In this document: piece after piece, positions 1 to 7,027 of the stretch | How the letters are laid out: every line of letters begins with the position of its first letter | Numbering within the stretch: position 1 is the stretch's first letter | From: Nocardia jiangxiensis NBRC 101359 | GTDB taxonomy: Bacteria; Actinomycetota; Actinomycetes; Mycobacteriales; Mycobacteriaceae | Assembly (NCBI RefSeq): GCF_000308615.1 | Contig: NZ_BAGB01000025.1 | Span: forward strand, 62,001 to 126,000 | Direction: 5' to 3' | DNA: 64,000 nt | The notes under the pieces: generated by a model | What the model was told of the DNA's origin: nothing | The model's database searches: none | What the model saw: only the letters and a program-made list of their open reading frames with translations | Made by a program: the position numbers and the translations under genes

Positions 1-189
1 GGCGATCTGCTCACCGTGCACGAATCCGACGGCCGACGCTGGCGAAAACAGAGTCGGCGAGCAGGCGCGCTGGTATTCCGGGAGATCGTGAAGGAGTACC
101 GCAGCAGCTCGGACGAGCTGGTGCTGCGCTCACGAATGGTCTTGGTGGATACAGAGTTCGCCGTTTCGGATGAGCCGGTTTCGTCGTGA
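1..189 (+). CDS. C-terminal end of a FAS1-like/MaoC N-terminal-type dehydratase (partial)
   Basis: The window opens inside this gene; 62 codons to a TGA are visible. The tail reads GDLLTVHESDGRRW, then GALVFREIVKEYRSSSDELV and a strand ending in VLVDTE. This is the end pattern of the hotdog FAS1-like dehydratase domain that pairs with a MaoC subunit (HadA-like with HadB-like) to hydrate or dehydrate acyl-CoA thioesters. Its stop overlaps the GTG of the next gene by four bases, so the two are translationally coupled, as expected for a heterodimer. The N-terminus lies outside the window, so the exact family is inferred from the tail and the partner. Confidence 0.6.
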   Translation, partial: GDLLTVHESDGRRWRKQSRRAGALVFREIVKEYRSSSDELVLRSRMVLVDTEFAVSDEPVSS

Positions 190-611
190 CGAGTGACGTA
201 TCGGTCAGGCCCGGGGAGTTCACTGTCGGCAGCTCCCGGCGCCGGGTCGTGTGCCGCGAGATCAGTCGCACTCAGATTGTGCAGTACGCGGGCGCCGCAG
301 GTGATTACAGCCCGTTGCACACCGACGAGCCACACGCGGTGCGCGCCGGCTACCGAGGTGTCATGGCGCACGGAATGATGGTGATGGCAGCCACCGAGCG
401 GCTTCTTGCCGATTGGCTGGGACGAGATCGGCTGGCGCACTACGGGGTTCGCTTCGTCAGCCCGGTCTGGCCGGGCGACAGCCTCGAGGCCGTCGCCACG
501 GTCCGCGCCGTTCGCGACGACGCGGACGGCCGATACGTCGAACTAGAGGTCGTCACGACCAATCAGGACGGTGTCGCCGTACTGGCGGGCAGCGCGAGCG
601 CCCGCATCTGA
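186..611 (+). CDS. MaoC-family (R)-specific enoyl-CoA hydratase subunit
   Basis: A 141-residue single hotdog protein. It has the hydratase-2 signature GDYSPLHTDEPHA (Asp40 and His45 as the expected catalytic pair) followed by the turn VMAHGMMVMA. Length fits the catalytic subunit of a heterodimeric (3R)-hydroxyacyl thioester dehydratase. The GTG start at 186 lies inside the stop of the preceding dehydratase-like gene, so the two subunits are probably made together. The substrate is an acyl-CoA of unknown chain; the CoA-transferase two genes downstream argues for CoA rather than ACP. The hotdog family is clear; the pathway is not. Confidence 0.85.
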   Translation: MTSDVSVRPGEFTVGSSRRRVVCREISRTQIVQYAGAAGDYSPLHTDEPHAVRAGYRGVMAHGMMVMAATERLLADWLGRDRLAHYGVRFVSPVWPGDSLEAVATVRAVRDDADGRYVELEVVTTNQDGVAVLAGSASARI

Positions 612-638
612 CACTTCCCGCCGAATCGGGCGGAAATC

Positions 639-1091
639 ATGGGAGATCTGGAGGACAACGTGGTCGAACATCCCAATGCCCTGGTTGTTCGCCGCCTGAT
701 GGCGGCATTGTCGGAGCAGAATCGGGCGGAGATCGAGGCGGTCTTGGCCGACGAATGCGTGTGGCGAGTTCCAGGTGCGAACGCGCTGTCGGGCGTGTAC
801 GAGGGGCGACGGTCGATTCTCACCCTGTTCGGCAAGATGAAGCGAATCTTCACAGGTCCGGCGAAATTCGAGGTCATCGACATCACGGCCAGCGATGACT
901 ACGCGGCCGCTTACCAATACGGCATAGTCGAGGTCGCCGACCGGACCGTGCGGCTGCGAGAGTGCCTGGTCTACCGGGTTGTCGACGGCCGCGTCACCGA
1001 GGTCGACGAATTCCAGGCAGATATGGAAGCCTTCGACGACGCGTTTTCGGCGGAGTCGGTGGCGGCTGCGCAGGCGGGCAAGACAGAATGA
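639..1091 (+). CDS. SnoaL/NTF2-like cone-fold protein
   Basis: A 150-residue protein with the SnoaL/NTF2 pattern: an N-terminal helix (NALVVRRLMAALSEQNRAEI), the strand DECVWRVPG, a middle YEGRRSILTLFGKM, and C-terminal strands ending in VYRVVDGRVTEVDEF. Such folds are small isomerases, cyclases or ligand binders, and sequence alone does not say which. The ATG at 639 is the first in the frame after the previous stop. The gene sits between a hydratase pair and a CoA-transferase and its last four bases overlap the start of the latter, so it probably serves the same thioester pathway. Confidence 0.7.
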   Translation: MGDLEDNVVEHPNALVVRRLMAALSEQNRAEIEAVLADECVWRVPGANALSGVYEGRRSILTLFGKMKRIFTGPAKFEVIDITASDDYAAAYQYGIVEVADRTVRLRECLVYRVVDGRVTEVDEFQADMEAFDDAFSAESVAAAQAGKTE

Positions 1092-2350
1092 GCGTGATCG
1101 TCGAGCACATGGATGCGGCATCGGCTCTTGCTCTCGTGGGCGACGGTGCGCATATCGTCGCGGCGCCGGGATGTGGTGCGCCGACCACACTGCTGCGCGC
1201 GGTGAACAAGCAGGCCCCCGGACGTGGTTGGACGCTCGGCTCGGGAATGCTGTTGGGGGACTATCCCTTTCTCGATGTCGTGCGCAGCGGTGATCTGCGC
1301 TATCGGACATGGCATGTCATGGCGCCCGTGCGCGAGCTCGTCGCCGACGGTGTCGTGGGATATGTGCCGATTCGCGCGTCGCGGGTCGCGGGCCTGCTGG
1401 CCGCTCACGGTGTCGGCGCGGCCCTCGTCCGGGTCACCCCGCCGGATCGCCACGGCTACTGCTCGCTCGGCCCCTCGGCGGGCTACGGGCTCGACGCGTT
1501 GCGGCTCGCCGGTGTGCGGATTGGCGAGGTCGATCCGGATCTTCCCCGGACGCACGGCGGAACCACGGTTCACCGGTCAGTGTTCGACGCGCTCGTCGAG
1601 ACCGAAGATCCGACACCGCGTTACGAGTCGGCGAAACCCGACGCGATCAGCAAGCAAATCGCCGCCCACATTCTCGCCCTGCTGCCGCGAGATCCCACGC
1701 TACAGATCGGCATCGGGTCGATTCCCGAAGCCGTCGTGAGCTCCCTCGCCACCGCGGATGTGGGACGAGTGCGGTTCGCGGGAATGGCCACCGACGAGAT
1801 GGTCGACCTGTTCGAGCGCGGGATCATCGCCCCGGAGGTGGACGAGTCACCGATCACGTCGCCCGAACTGATGGGCACCGAACGGCTGATGCGGTTCGCG
1901 GACGGCAACCCCGCGGTGAGCGTGTATCCCTCCTCGCGAGCCCACGATGCGGCGTTGCTGGGCCGCATCGAGCGATTCGTCTCGATCAACACCGCCATCG
2001 AGGTCGATCTGTCCGGTCAGGTCAACAGCGAGATGATTCGCGGACGGCAGGTGTCCGGGGTCGGCGGCAGCCTCGATTTCGTCGATGCGGCGAGCCGGTC
2101 GCTCGGTGGATTGCGCGTGATCGCGCTGCCCGCCGCGACGGCGAACGGCGTTCATCCCAAGATCGTAGGCGCGATAGGCGCGAGCGGCACCGTCACGATG
2201 CCGCGGTCGATGGTCGACGCGGTCGTCACTGAATACGGCGTTGCCGTACTCGAGGGGTTGACGACCGTTGAGCGATCCGAGGCGCTCATCGCGATCTCAC
2301 ATCCGCAGCACCGTGCGGCGCTGACCGAATATGCAGGGGCACAACGATGA
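1088..2350 (+). CDS. Acetyl-CoA hydrolase/CoA-transferase family enzyme
   Basis: 420 residues, the usual size of the class I CoA-transferase family that includes 4-hydroxybutyrate and acetate/butyryl CoA-transferases. Visible motifs are the N-terminal glycine-rich GDGAHIVAAPGCGAP, the central QIGIGSIPEAV and the segment ATDEMVDLFERG, where Glu237 is the expected nucleophile forming the glutamyl-CoA intermediate. The C-terminal domain has VSGVGGSLDFVDAA. The frame is open upstream to about 962, but ATG 1088 overlapping the previous stop (ATGA) is the natural start. It lies between hydratases, so it likely activates or releases the acid whose CoA ester they process. Confidence 0.85.
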   Translation: MSVIVEHMDAASALALVGDGAHIVAAPGCGAPTTLLRAVNKQAPGRGWTLGSGMLLGDYPFLDVVRSGDLRYRTWHVMAPVRELVADGVVGYVPIRASRVAGLLAAHGVGAALVRVTPPDRHGYCSLGPSAGYGLDALRLAGVRIGEVDPDLPRTHGGTTVHRSVFDALVETEDPTPRYESAKPDAISKQIAAHILALLPRDPTLQIGIGSIPEAVVSSLATADVGRVRFAGMATDEMVDLFERGIIAPEVDESPITSPELMGTERLMRFADGNPAVSVYPSSRAHDAALLGRIERFVSINTAIEVDLSGQVNSEMIRGRQVSGVGGSLDFVDAASRSLGGLRVIALPAATANGVHPKIVGAIGASGTVTMPRSMVDAVVTEYGVAVLEGLTTVERSEALIAISHPQHRAALTEYAGAQR

Positions 2351-2841
2351 CCGTTCATCAACGACGCGGAAAGTATCTCGACGAGTTGATCGTCGGCGAC
2401 GTCTACCTGCACCGTCCCGGCCGGACGGTGACCGAGGCGGACAACCTGCTGTTCACCACATTGACGATGAACACCCAGAGCCTGCACCTCGATTCGGCCT
2501 TCGCCGAGACGCAGGAGTTCGGTCAACGGCTGGTGAACAGCTTGTTCACGATGTCCACCGTCGTTGGCTTGAGCGTCGCCGACCTCACCGAGGGAACCAC
2601 GGTCGGAAATCTCGGATTCTCCGAGATCAGCTTTCCCGCACCGGTTTTCATAGGCGATACCCTGACCGCCGAGACGGAGATCGCCGCCACGCGCCGGTCG
2701 GCGTCTCGTCCGGGACAGGGCATCGTGACGTTCGAGCATCGCGGCCACAACCAGCGCGGGCAGCTGGTGTGCACGGCGCGGCGGGCGGCACTGGTCCTCG
2801 CGGCGCCCCTTGGCGAGCAGACCCCGGCGAGCTCCGGTTAA
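2347..2841 (+). CDS. MaoC-family dehydratase
   Basis: A 164-residue hotdog protein starting at an ATGA overlap with the CoA-transferase. The motif TTLTMNTQSLHLDSAFA supplies Asn42 and His47 in place of the usual Asp/His pair, as in mesaconyl-CoA hydratase-type MaoC proteins. It continues with FGQRLVNSLFTMSTVVGLSV and a final core FPAPVFIGDTL. The C-terminus is Ala/Pro/Ser-rich. As last gene of the cluster it gives the operon three hotdog genes. Whether it hydrates a branched dicarboxyl-CoA such as mesaconyl-CoA is a guess from the motif. No further gene follows in the 131 bp before the next unit. Confidence 0.8.
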   Translation: MTVHQRRGKYLDELIVGDVYLHRPGRTVTEADNLLFTTLTMNTQSLHLDSAFAETQEFGQRLVNSLFTMSTVVGLSVADLTEGTTVGNLGFSEISFPAPVFIGDTLTAETEIAATRRSASRPGQGIVTFEHRGHNQRGQLVCTARRAALVLAAPLGEQTPASSG

Positions 2842-2972
2842 CGGGTGATATCGACGCCTCCGCGGATGACGAAAGTCGCTGTCCCGCACGATGTTTTCCC
2901 CGGAGACCGCTTCCGGCAGCGTAATGCCGTTTCGGAGCAACGAAGCAACGAATAGAGAAGGGTAAGAGCGCG

Positions 2973-4325
2973 ATGTCGGATCCGATTTCCGTGATCGCCA
3001 CGATCGTGGCATCCACCACCAGTGCGGTCGACAACTCCGGGCTTGGGCACGATGCCAAGACATGGGCACACGCTGCGGTCCAATCCGGCGGTGATACGGC
3101 TGAATCGCTCGCTGTACAGCTCGGCAACGCGGTGGTACAACTGCCGGAACCGGCCCAGCAGGCCGCACGACAGAGTATCGCCGCCGCCTCCGATCGAATC
3201 GCGTCGCTGGCTCCGTCGAATGTTGTTATACCACAGGCGAATACCGCGACATCGCCGACCGGACCTCGGCCCGGCATCGGTGATGCTCGAGTTCCGTCGC
3301 AGCAGGGGGCTGCTCAGGCCGATCGGTCATCATCGTCCGGCGACACCCAGTATGCGGCCGGTCTGGAAGATTTTGCCTTCGTCCCTGTGAGTCCGGCGGC
3401 GATAGCGCCGCCGTTGACGGCAGGCGGGGAGGTCGCCACGTTCGTTCCGTGGCTCGAGAAGGCCGGCCGCCTCTGTCCCGGCATCAAGGCACCCACGCTT
3501 GCCGCGCTCTACGCCGCCGAGAACGGATTCCGTTACGGTCCCACCGCCACGGTGTCACCCGCCGGAGCCCTCGGCCCCGGCCAGTTCATGCCCACCACGT
3601 GGGCGGTCTACGGCAAAGATGTCCACGGCACCGGCATCCCCGACGTCTTCGACGTCGGGGATTCGGTGATGGCCTCCGGTCACCTGCTCTGCGATACCTA
3701 TCAGCAGATCCAGCAGTGGAAGCTGAGTGGGCTGGTCACCGGCGATACTCTCGATCTCACGATCGCGGCATACAACGCCGGCGCCGGAGCTGTCCTGCGA
3801 TCGGGCGGAATGCCTTCCGGCAGTCCAGATTACGAATACCAAACCAAGCCCTACGTCGCTCGCATCCGAGCCACCGAAGGACAGTACGACTGGTTGCTTT
3901 CGGCAGAGGACGAGTTGCTGCCCGCTGCGCAGAATCTGCCGCTCGGTGAAGATATCGGCCGCCGGATCATCGAGCAGGCATTGAGATATCTCGGTCTTCC
4001 CTATGTGTGGGGCGGCGGCAGCAGCGCTGGCCCCTCCATGGGAGGATTCGACTGCTCCGGGCTCACCTCTTTCGCCGTGCACGCGGCCACCGGCGGCGCC
4101 ATGACGTTGCCGCGAACATCGCAAGCCCAATGGCATATCGGGACCGAGATCCCGCTCTCGGCGGCTGCTCCCGGTGACCTGCTGTTCGGCAACTGGGGTC
4201 AGGATGGCCCCGGACACGTCGCCATCTATCTCGGTAACGGCCGGATGATCCAGGCGCCCACCACCGGCGACGTGGTCCGGATCAGCCCGATCATGAGCGG
4301 CATGCGCGTCCGCCGCGTAATCTAG
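2973..4325 (+). CDS. Bifunctional lytic transglycosylase (SLT) / NlpC-P60 endopeptidase
   Basis: 450 residues in three parts. An N-terminal 130-residue Ala/Ser-rich segment has no convincing signal peptide. An SLT-like domain (about 155-310) carries YAAENGF (Glu183 likely catalytic), GALGPGQFMPTTWAVYG and AAYNAGAGAV. A C-terminal NlpC/P60 domain (about 325-450) has YLGLPYVWGGG, FDCSGL (Cys361), GHVAIYLGNG (His415) and Gln427. The protein should cut both glycan strands and stem peptides of peptidoglycan. An AGAAGGG-type RBS precedes the ATG. This domain pair is common in cell-wall remodelling and in conjugative elements of actinobacteria; the neighbouring element debris makes the second origin possible. 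Export route is unclear. Confidence 0.85.
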   Translation: MSDPISVIATIVASTTSAVDNSGLGHDAKTWAHAAVQSGGDTAESLAVQLGNAVVQLPEPAQQAARQSIAAASDRIASLAPSNVVIPQANTATSPTGPRPGIGDARVPSQQGAAQADRSSSSGDTQYAAGLEDFAFVPVSPAAIAPPLTAGGEVATFVPWLEKAGRLCPGIKAPTLAALYAAENGFRYGPTATVSPAGALGPGQFMPTTWAVYGKDVHGTGIPDVFDVGDSVMASGHLLCDTYQQIQQWKLSGLVTGDTLDLTIAAYNAGAGAVLRSGGMPSGSPDYEYQTKPYVARIRATEGQYDWLLSAEDELLPAAQNLPLGEDIGRRIIEQALRYLGLPYVWGGGSSAGPSMGGFDCSGLTSFAVHAATGGAMTLPRTSQAQWHIGTEIPLSAAAPGDLLFGNWGQDGPGHVAIYLGNGRMIQAPTTGDVVRISPIMSGMRVRRVI

Positions 4326-4521
4326 CCCCCATCGAGGTCGGGCGGTAGGTTCCCATGACTTCTCCCTTGCTAAATGGAGGAGTCTCCAACCAGTCCAGGA
4401 CGTTCAGGTTGCGGCCAAAACGGACCCAACTCGGCGGTTCACCAGGACTTGTCCGGGCCAGCGGTGGTTCGTGGGTGGTTTCTATCGGTTGTCGCAACAC
4501 ATCCCCTAGGTTCTGGAGGTT

Positions 4522-4953
4522 GTGTTGTCTTCGACTCGTCGTGTGAAGAAGGGGCCGGGGCGGCGTCCGCAGTCGGCCAAGCGCCAACGGTTCATGAAGT
4601 TGCGGGCTCGCGGCTGGAGCATTCTGCGCGCCGCGCAGGAGGTCGGGGCGTCTCGAACCTCGGGCAACAACTGGTCGCGCGGCTACAAGACCTACCGCAA
4701 CGGAACGGTGACACTGGTCCTTGCAACCGTCGTCGCGGTCATCGCGTCAACTGTGATCGTCATCGTGTGCGGAGTGTTGTGCCTGGCTCGCATGGCCATG
4801 AAGGACGCCAGCGTCCCAGACCGTATCAAAATCCTGAAATCGGTCCTGGACGCCCTCGTAACTCTCGGGCGAAGACCTCATCAGCACAGCCGCTACGTGC
4901 CGGGGCGAGGTGAGGGTCTCAACAAAACTGTTCCAGCAGTGCTGCGTCGCTGA
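4522..4953 (+). pseudogene. IS30-family transposase N-terminal fragment fused in frame to an unrelated membrane-segment tail
   Basis: Residues 1-61 match the start of actinobacterial IS30 transposases: a basic KKGPGRRPQSAKRQRF, a HTH-like RGWSILRAAQEVGASRTSG, and the hallmark WSRGYKTYRNG. At about nucleotide 4704 the similarity ends abruptly. The frame continues with a strongly hydrophobic segment (residues 63-90, TVTLVLATVVAVIAS and onward) and a charged tail to 143 residues. None of the DDE core is present. A TGGAGG box lies just before the GTG at 4522 (TTG 4525 gives better spacing). I read it as a transposase broken by deletion or insertion; the chimera may still be translated. Confidence 0.6.
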
Positions 4954-5113
4954 TGATTCTGCTGATTGTGGAGCGGCTGCGGCCGGTTTCGCGGGCGATT
5001 TGGGTTGGTGTTCGGCCGTGGTCGTGATGGCGGGCGAGGATGTTGGCGACTTCGGTGGGGTTGCGGCGTCCGGCGGGGTCGCGGTCGCAGAGTACTATCC
5101 GGCGTTCCTGGCT
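4919..5113 (-). pseudogene. Fragment of a HTH DNA-binding protein
   Basis: Reading the minus strand gives an open stretch ending in TGA at 4919. It contains RRIVLCDRDPAGRRNPTEV, then RTPTQIARETGRSRSTISRI, a textbook helix-turn-helix of the kind found in transposases, resolvases and plasmid replication proteins, and ends in SDAALLEQFC. The frame is open only a few dozen codons further upstream and has no credible start, so only the 3' end of a gene survives. It overlaps the tail of the IS30 chimera and abuts the IS110 fragment. The parent family is uncertain. Confidence 0.45.
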
Positions 5114-5290
5114 GTGCTCGCCGGAAAGTCGGCTACCAACCTCGCCAAACCCGAGGCTCGCGCCGTCATGGCCCTCGCACCCATCTCAGCCCATGTCTCC
5201 AAGCTCACCAAGCCCCGCGTCGCCGCCGCGCTGCGCCGAGCTGGCCGCCAACCGTGGCATCGATGCAAGGGTATGGTGGAGATGATCTGA
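5087..5290 (+). pseudogene. IS110-family transposase fragment with frameshift
   Basis: The plus-strand reading AEYYPAFLAVLAGKS, then PEARAVMALAPISAHVSKLT and AAALRRAGRQ, resembles the middle of IS110 (DEDD) transposases. After RRAGRQ the expected RGIDA continues only in another frame, so there is a one-base insertion near 5249. Both frames stop by 5290. Neither the catalytic N-terminus nor the C-terminal serine domain is present. It is a relic in a strip that also holds IS30 and HTH debris, and marks repeated insertion at this locus. Confidence 0.5.
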
Positions 5291-5313
5291 ATAACGGGAG
5301 GGGATATTCGATT

Positions 5314-5658
5314 ATGGAGTCATTCGATCCCGACTACTCACAGGTTCCGATCTCGGAACTGACTGCGCGCTTGGAGAATTCGCAGTCCAGGTGCGCGGTC
5401 CTCGCGCATGATTTCCCTGTGTTCAAGCCGGTGCTCACAGAGTGGCACGAAATCTGGTCCGACGCGGTCGCGGTGTTTCCCGACCCGGTTGGCGCGCTGA
5501 GGAGCGAGGTGGCCGACAGCGGTGCCATTGACGACCCGATCGGTGCGCTGCTGTGCCAGCTGGCTGACAGCGGTGACATTCTGACTCCGCTGCTGCGGCG
5601 GGTCAGCTACAGTCGCGCTCCAATCAAGGCCAAATATTGCCGATGCCACTACGGTTAG
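5314..5658 (+). CDS. Hypothetical protein, 114 aa
   Basis: A short acidic protein starting at ATG 5314 with a strong purine box (GGGAGGGGA) about ten bases upstream. It opens MESFDPDYSQVPISEL, has three internal ADSG/VADSG-like repeats of the form (L/V)ADSG(A/D)I near residues 68-92, and a basic C-terminus (APIKAKYCRCHYG). No membrane segment or known motif is seen. It lies between the IS110 relic and a dead methyltransferase, so it may be a cargo gene of the degraded element. I do not recognise it. Confidence 0.5.
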   Translation: MESFDPDYSQVPISELTARLENSQSRCAVLAHDFPVFKPVLTEWHEIWSDAVAVFPDPVGALRSEVADSGAIDDPIGALLCQLADSGDILTPLLRRVSYSRAPIKAKYCRCHYG

Positions 5659-5697
5659 CTGACCGAGCGACGCGGCGGCCGATCGGAGGCGGGCGGT

Positions 5698-6425
5698 CTA
5701 GAGTTTGCGCGCTACTGCGGCGTAGAACGATACGCGCGCATCCAGGTCGTCGTCTTCCACGTTCGGCGACTGGTCCGGTCGCCAGCGGTGCGGCACTTCC
5801 ACATTCGGGTCCACCAGCTCCAATCCATTGAAGAACTCGGCGAATTCGTCCCGGGCGCGGAACTGTACGGCGATGCCGCCCTCGGCGTAGATCCGCCGGA
5901 TTTTGGCGAAGGTGCTCGGGTCGAAATCGGTTGTCGCGGTGGTCAGGACGAGGTAGCTGCCCGAGGGGACCGCGTCCATCAGCGTGGCGAGGATTTCGTG
6001 TGGCCGTTTGTCGTCGGGGATGAAGTGCAGCAACGCGATCAGGCTTACCGCCACCGGTTGCGTGAGGTCGAGTGTTCCGCGTAGCTCGGGCGCGTCCAGG
6101 ATCGCCTGGGGTGTGGTGACGTCGGCGTCGACATACGCGGTGCGGCCCTGCGGGCTGCTGGTGAGCAGGGCACGGGCGTGGGCGAGCACGGTAGGGTCGT
6201 TGTCGACGTACACCACCCGGGACTCCGGCGCTTCGGCCTGGGCGACTTGATGCAGGTTCGGTTCGGTTCGGTCGGGATACCGGTGCCGATGTCGAGGAAC
6301 TGGCGGATGCCTTGTCCGGCGAGCCAGCGTGTGGCGCGGTGCATGAACGCACGGTTGACTCGTGCCGCGACACCGACCGAGGGGAACACCGTCTCTACTC
6401 GCGCGGCATGTTCGGAGCGGGTGTA
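5698..6425 (-). pseudogene. SAM-dependent methyltransferase (DUF574/S-adenosyl methyltransferase type), frameshifted and 5'-truncated
   Basis: Two minus-strand frames must be joined to give the family sequence. The first reads VFPSVGVAARVNRAFMHR, then GIRQFLDIGTGIPTEPN; the second continues LHQVAQAEAPESRVVYVDND through DLTQPVAVSLIALLHFIPD to ARVSFYAAVARKL. The break lies in a GTTCG unit present three times in a row at 6256-6270; two copies would restore the frame. About 40 expected N-terminal residues are also missing, replaced by the junction with the DUF2637 gene. The motif DIGTG for AdoMet binding survives, but the gene should not make a full enzyme. The 5' limit is approximate. Confidence 0.75.
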
Positions 6426-6736
6426 TGTTGCGCACGGGTGAGTGCGATGAGCGCGACAGTTGCTTGCGTCATCGACCCCTCGATGATCAGCGGCCACAGC
6501 CAGGTTTGCTGGTGCGGAATGCCCGCCGACTCCGCAAGTGAGCGCAGGGCGGTGAACGAGAGCCAGAACGCCGCGGCGGCTATGAGCACGGTCATCGACG
6601 TCGCGATCCGATGCAGGGATCGGCTTTGGGATTGTGTGCGCAGCAGGACGGTGACACCGTGCACCGCAGTCAGTAGCGCGATCGGCGGGACGATCGCCAC
6701 CGCGGCAGCGAGGATCGGGGCAGTGTGGGTGTGCAC
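6395..6736 (-). CDS. DUF2637-like membrane protein, probably 5'-truncated
   Basis: 113 residues with hydrophobic segments PILAAAVAIVPPIALL and MTVLIAAAAFWLSFTALRSL, then AGIPHQQTWLWPLIIEGS and a last TM strip. The PP...H, FxLSFxAL and WLWPLIIxGS features are those of DUF2637 proteins, which are carried on actinobacterial plasmids and integrative conjugative elements. The usual first TM is absent. The frame extends upstream a little (ALHAF before the GTG), and a shift of frame relative to an ATG at 6768 that overlaps the upstream gene suggests a 5' frameshift. Its 3' end runs into the dead methyltransferase gene. It may be a remnant rather than a working gene. Confidence 0.55.
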   Translation of the reverse strand: MHTHTAPILAAAVAIVPPIALLTAVHGVTVLLRTQSQSRSLHRIATSMTVLIAAAAFWLSFTALRSLAESAGIPHQQTWLWPLIIEGSMTQATVALIALTRAQHTPAPNMPRE

Positions 6737-6764
6737 GAACGCGTGCAGGGCACGATCGGCTCGA

Positions 6765-6866
6765 TCATGCGAGCCCTCCCGCCCAATGCCCGACGGCCTT
6801 CGGGGCCGGGACGAGAAAGTGGCATCTCCGGCAGATGCGCCGGGAGTCCTTGCAGGTTGGACACAT
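6765..6866 (-). CDS. Tiny zinc-ribbon-like protein, 33 aa
   Basis: A minus-strand ORF of 33 codons: MCPTCKDSRRICRRCHFLVP followed by APKAVGHWAGGLA. Two Cys pairs (CPTC and CRRC, 7 residues between) are spaced like a zinc ribbon. Its TGA overlaps an ATG (ATGA) at 6768, the position where the DUF2637 gene would start if the frame were intact, which suggests a coupled pair. A GTG six bases further upstream (6872) is an alternative start. Small zinc-ribbon ORFs before DUF2637 genes occur on actinobacterial mobile elements as far as I recall; functional status is unknown. Confidence 0.4.
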   Translation of the reverse strand: MCPTCKDSRRICRRCHFLVPAPKAVGHWAGGLA

Positions 6867-6943
6867 TCTCACAGTCGCCTCCGCGTGCTCTAGTAGGTCT
6901 CGAGCACGCTCGACGCAGATGTGTCACCGGTGACCGGTTTTTG

Positions 6944-7027
6944 TGCGCGAGAGGGGACTTGAACCCCTACGTCCGTCAGGACACTGGAACCTAAATCCAG
7001 CGCGTCTGCCATTTTCGCCACTCGCGC
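6944..7027 (-). tRNA. tRNA-Leu, anticodon UAG
   Basis: The minus strand folds as a class II tRNA. The acceptor stem is GCGCGAG paired with CTCGCGC. The anticodon loop TTTAGGT has anticodon TAG (reads CUA) on a stem ending GCTGGA/TCCAGT. A long variable arm (GTCCTGACGGAC) follows, and the T-loop is GTTCAAGTC within GGGG/CCCC. Length is 84 nt with discriminator A and no encoded CCA. Element debris (DUF2637, zinc ribbon, methyltransferase, IS fragments) lies directly downstream of its 3' end, the side where tRNA-directed integrases insert. Confidence 0.95.

Noticed and set aside
4326..5313. An intact insertion sequence in the debris zone
   Set aside because: Only fragments of IS30 and IS110 are present, with no complete transposase or matching terminal inverted repeats that I could see.
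2973..7027. A second copy of the tRNA-Leu 3' end as attR/attL
   Set aside because: I looked for the T-arm/acceptor sequence elsewhere in the window and did not find it; the element may extend beyond the window or have lost that end.
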